Source: FEN-1073 sp963780865 (GTDB taxonomy: Bacteria; Chloroflexota; Anaerolineae; Anaerolineales; RBG-16-64-43). From it: a stretch of DNA of 64,000 nucleotides. The stretch's first letter is position 1, and every line of letters begins with the position of its first letter. The stretch is from contig CAWADT010000027.1 in the NCBI GenBank assembly GCA_963780865.1, positions 62,001 through 126,000 on the forward strand. The letters run 5' to 3'. Position numbers and translations under genes: made by a program. The notes beneath the pieces are model-generated. The model was not told the origin of the DNA, did no database searches, and saw only the letters and a program-made list of their open reading frames with translations. This document shows positions 63,621-64,000 of this stretch, one piece after another.

Positions 63621-64000
63621 ATGCAAGCTGAACGCGCGGAGGATCGGGCCTGGAAAATTGTCCGCTCCGAGCCGGGGCCGGATTTGATTCTTTTTAAAAC
63701 CCGGTTCGACTGGCTCGCCCATCCGCGCACTCAAAAAGTCATGCGCGCGGTCGTCCTGGAAGCACGGGACTGGGTGAACGTGGTTGCGCTCACTCCCCGG
63801 GAGCGGATCGTCGCGGTCAGCCAGTTTCGATTCGGGATCCGAAAACTCTCGCTGGAGATTCCCGCCGGTTTGGTGGATCCGGGGGAGACGCCGCTTGCGG
63901 CCGCCGTCCGGGAATTGGACGAGGAAACGGGGTACACCGCGCGGGAATGGAAATCGCTGGGATGGTCATTCGCCAACCCGGCTTTTCTTAACAATCGCGT
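63621..64000 (+). CDS. NUDIX hydrolase (ADP-ribose pyrophosphatase type), 3' end missing
   Basis: Starts MQAERAEDRAWKIVRSEPG with GGAGG before the ATG. The NUDIX box GLVDPGETPLAAAVRELDEE is complete, and the frame runs off the window end after about 126 residues. Such enzymes hydrolyse ADP-ribose or related nucleoside diphosphate derivatives. It lies 37 bases after cofE. Confidence 0.88.
   Translation, partial: MQAERAEDRAWKIVRSEPGPDLILFKTRFDWLAHPRTQKVMRAVVLEARDWVNVVALTPRERIVAVSQFRFGIRKLSLEIPAGLVDPGETPLAAAVRELDEETGYTAREWKSLGWSFANPAFLNNR

Overview
The window is about 60% GC and looks like the chromosome of a Chloroflexota bacterium, probably an Anaerolineae-like lineage. This is inferred from gene content; no marker RNA gene is present. 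Supporting signs are: the histidine phosphatase / DUF3090 / SCO1664-family trio known from Actinobacteria and Chloroflexi; coenzyme F420 genes; a Tad pilus locus with no recognisable secretin; secreted proteins with Thr-Pro-rich linkers; and many short palindromic repeats between genes. No rRNA, tRNA, CRISPR array, phage or classical insertion sequence was seen.

Layout. 1-9.5 kb holds housekeeping genes on the plus strand: rarA (5' end cut off), a DUF1508 protein, a GH1 glycosidase, the actinobacterial-type trio, a frameshifted PilZ protein, an SCP2-like protein, era and purB. 9-21.4 kb is mostly minus strand: dtd, trpS, a SelW/Rdx-type selenoprotein gene, mutS2, a PAP2 phosphatase, ldh, a large beta-helix lipoprotein, an MFS exporter, nadE and an amidohydrolase. 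21.5-36 kb is plus strand: a serine hydrolase, proS, a small tyrosine phosphatase, NfeD / S9 peptidase / SPFH genes, a GNAT, a YedF-like DsrE protein, a HAD hydrolase, a lipid kinase, an interrupted helicase-associated protein and galK. 36.4-39.3 kb is a four-gene envelope-stress-like cluster (LiaF/PspC type). 39.4-43.6 kb is a PadR-regulated ABC exporter. 43.9-47.8 kb has a UbiA prenyltransferase, a nitroreductase, a PlsY-like acyltransferase and a peptide-binding lipoprotein. 48-58.3 kb is a Tad/Flp pilus locus ending in a giant modular surface protein. 58.5-64 kb has archease-rtcB, a deazaflavin-dependent reductase, npdG, cofE and two NUDIX genes.

Themes. Selenium: an in-frame UGA within CxxU, followed by a hairpin with the loop GGUCU, marks a SelW-type selenoprotein, and a YedF-like DsrE protein lies 20 kb away. 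F420: a DDN-like reductase, an F420-dependent NADP reductase and an F420-0 glutamyl ligase lie within 3.2 kb. Cell surface: Tad machinery with three pilin genes encoding only 37-54 residues, two TadE-like pseudopilins and a repeat-bearing surface protein.

Caution. About ten coding regions or positions carry apparent single-base indels (PilZ, SelW, the amidohydrolase, CpaB, the second TadE, and five in the giant surface protein), and one gene has an in-frame TGA. They may be residual assembly errors or real decay, and are annotated as what the protein family predicts.
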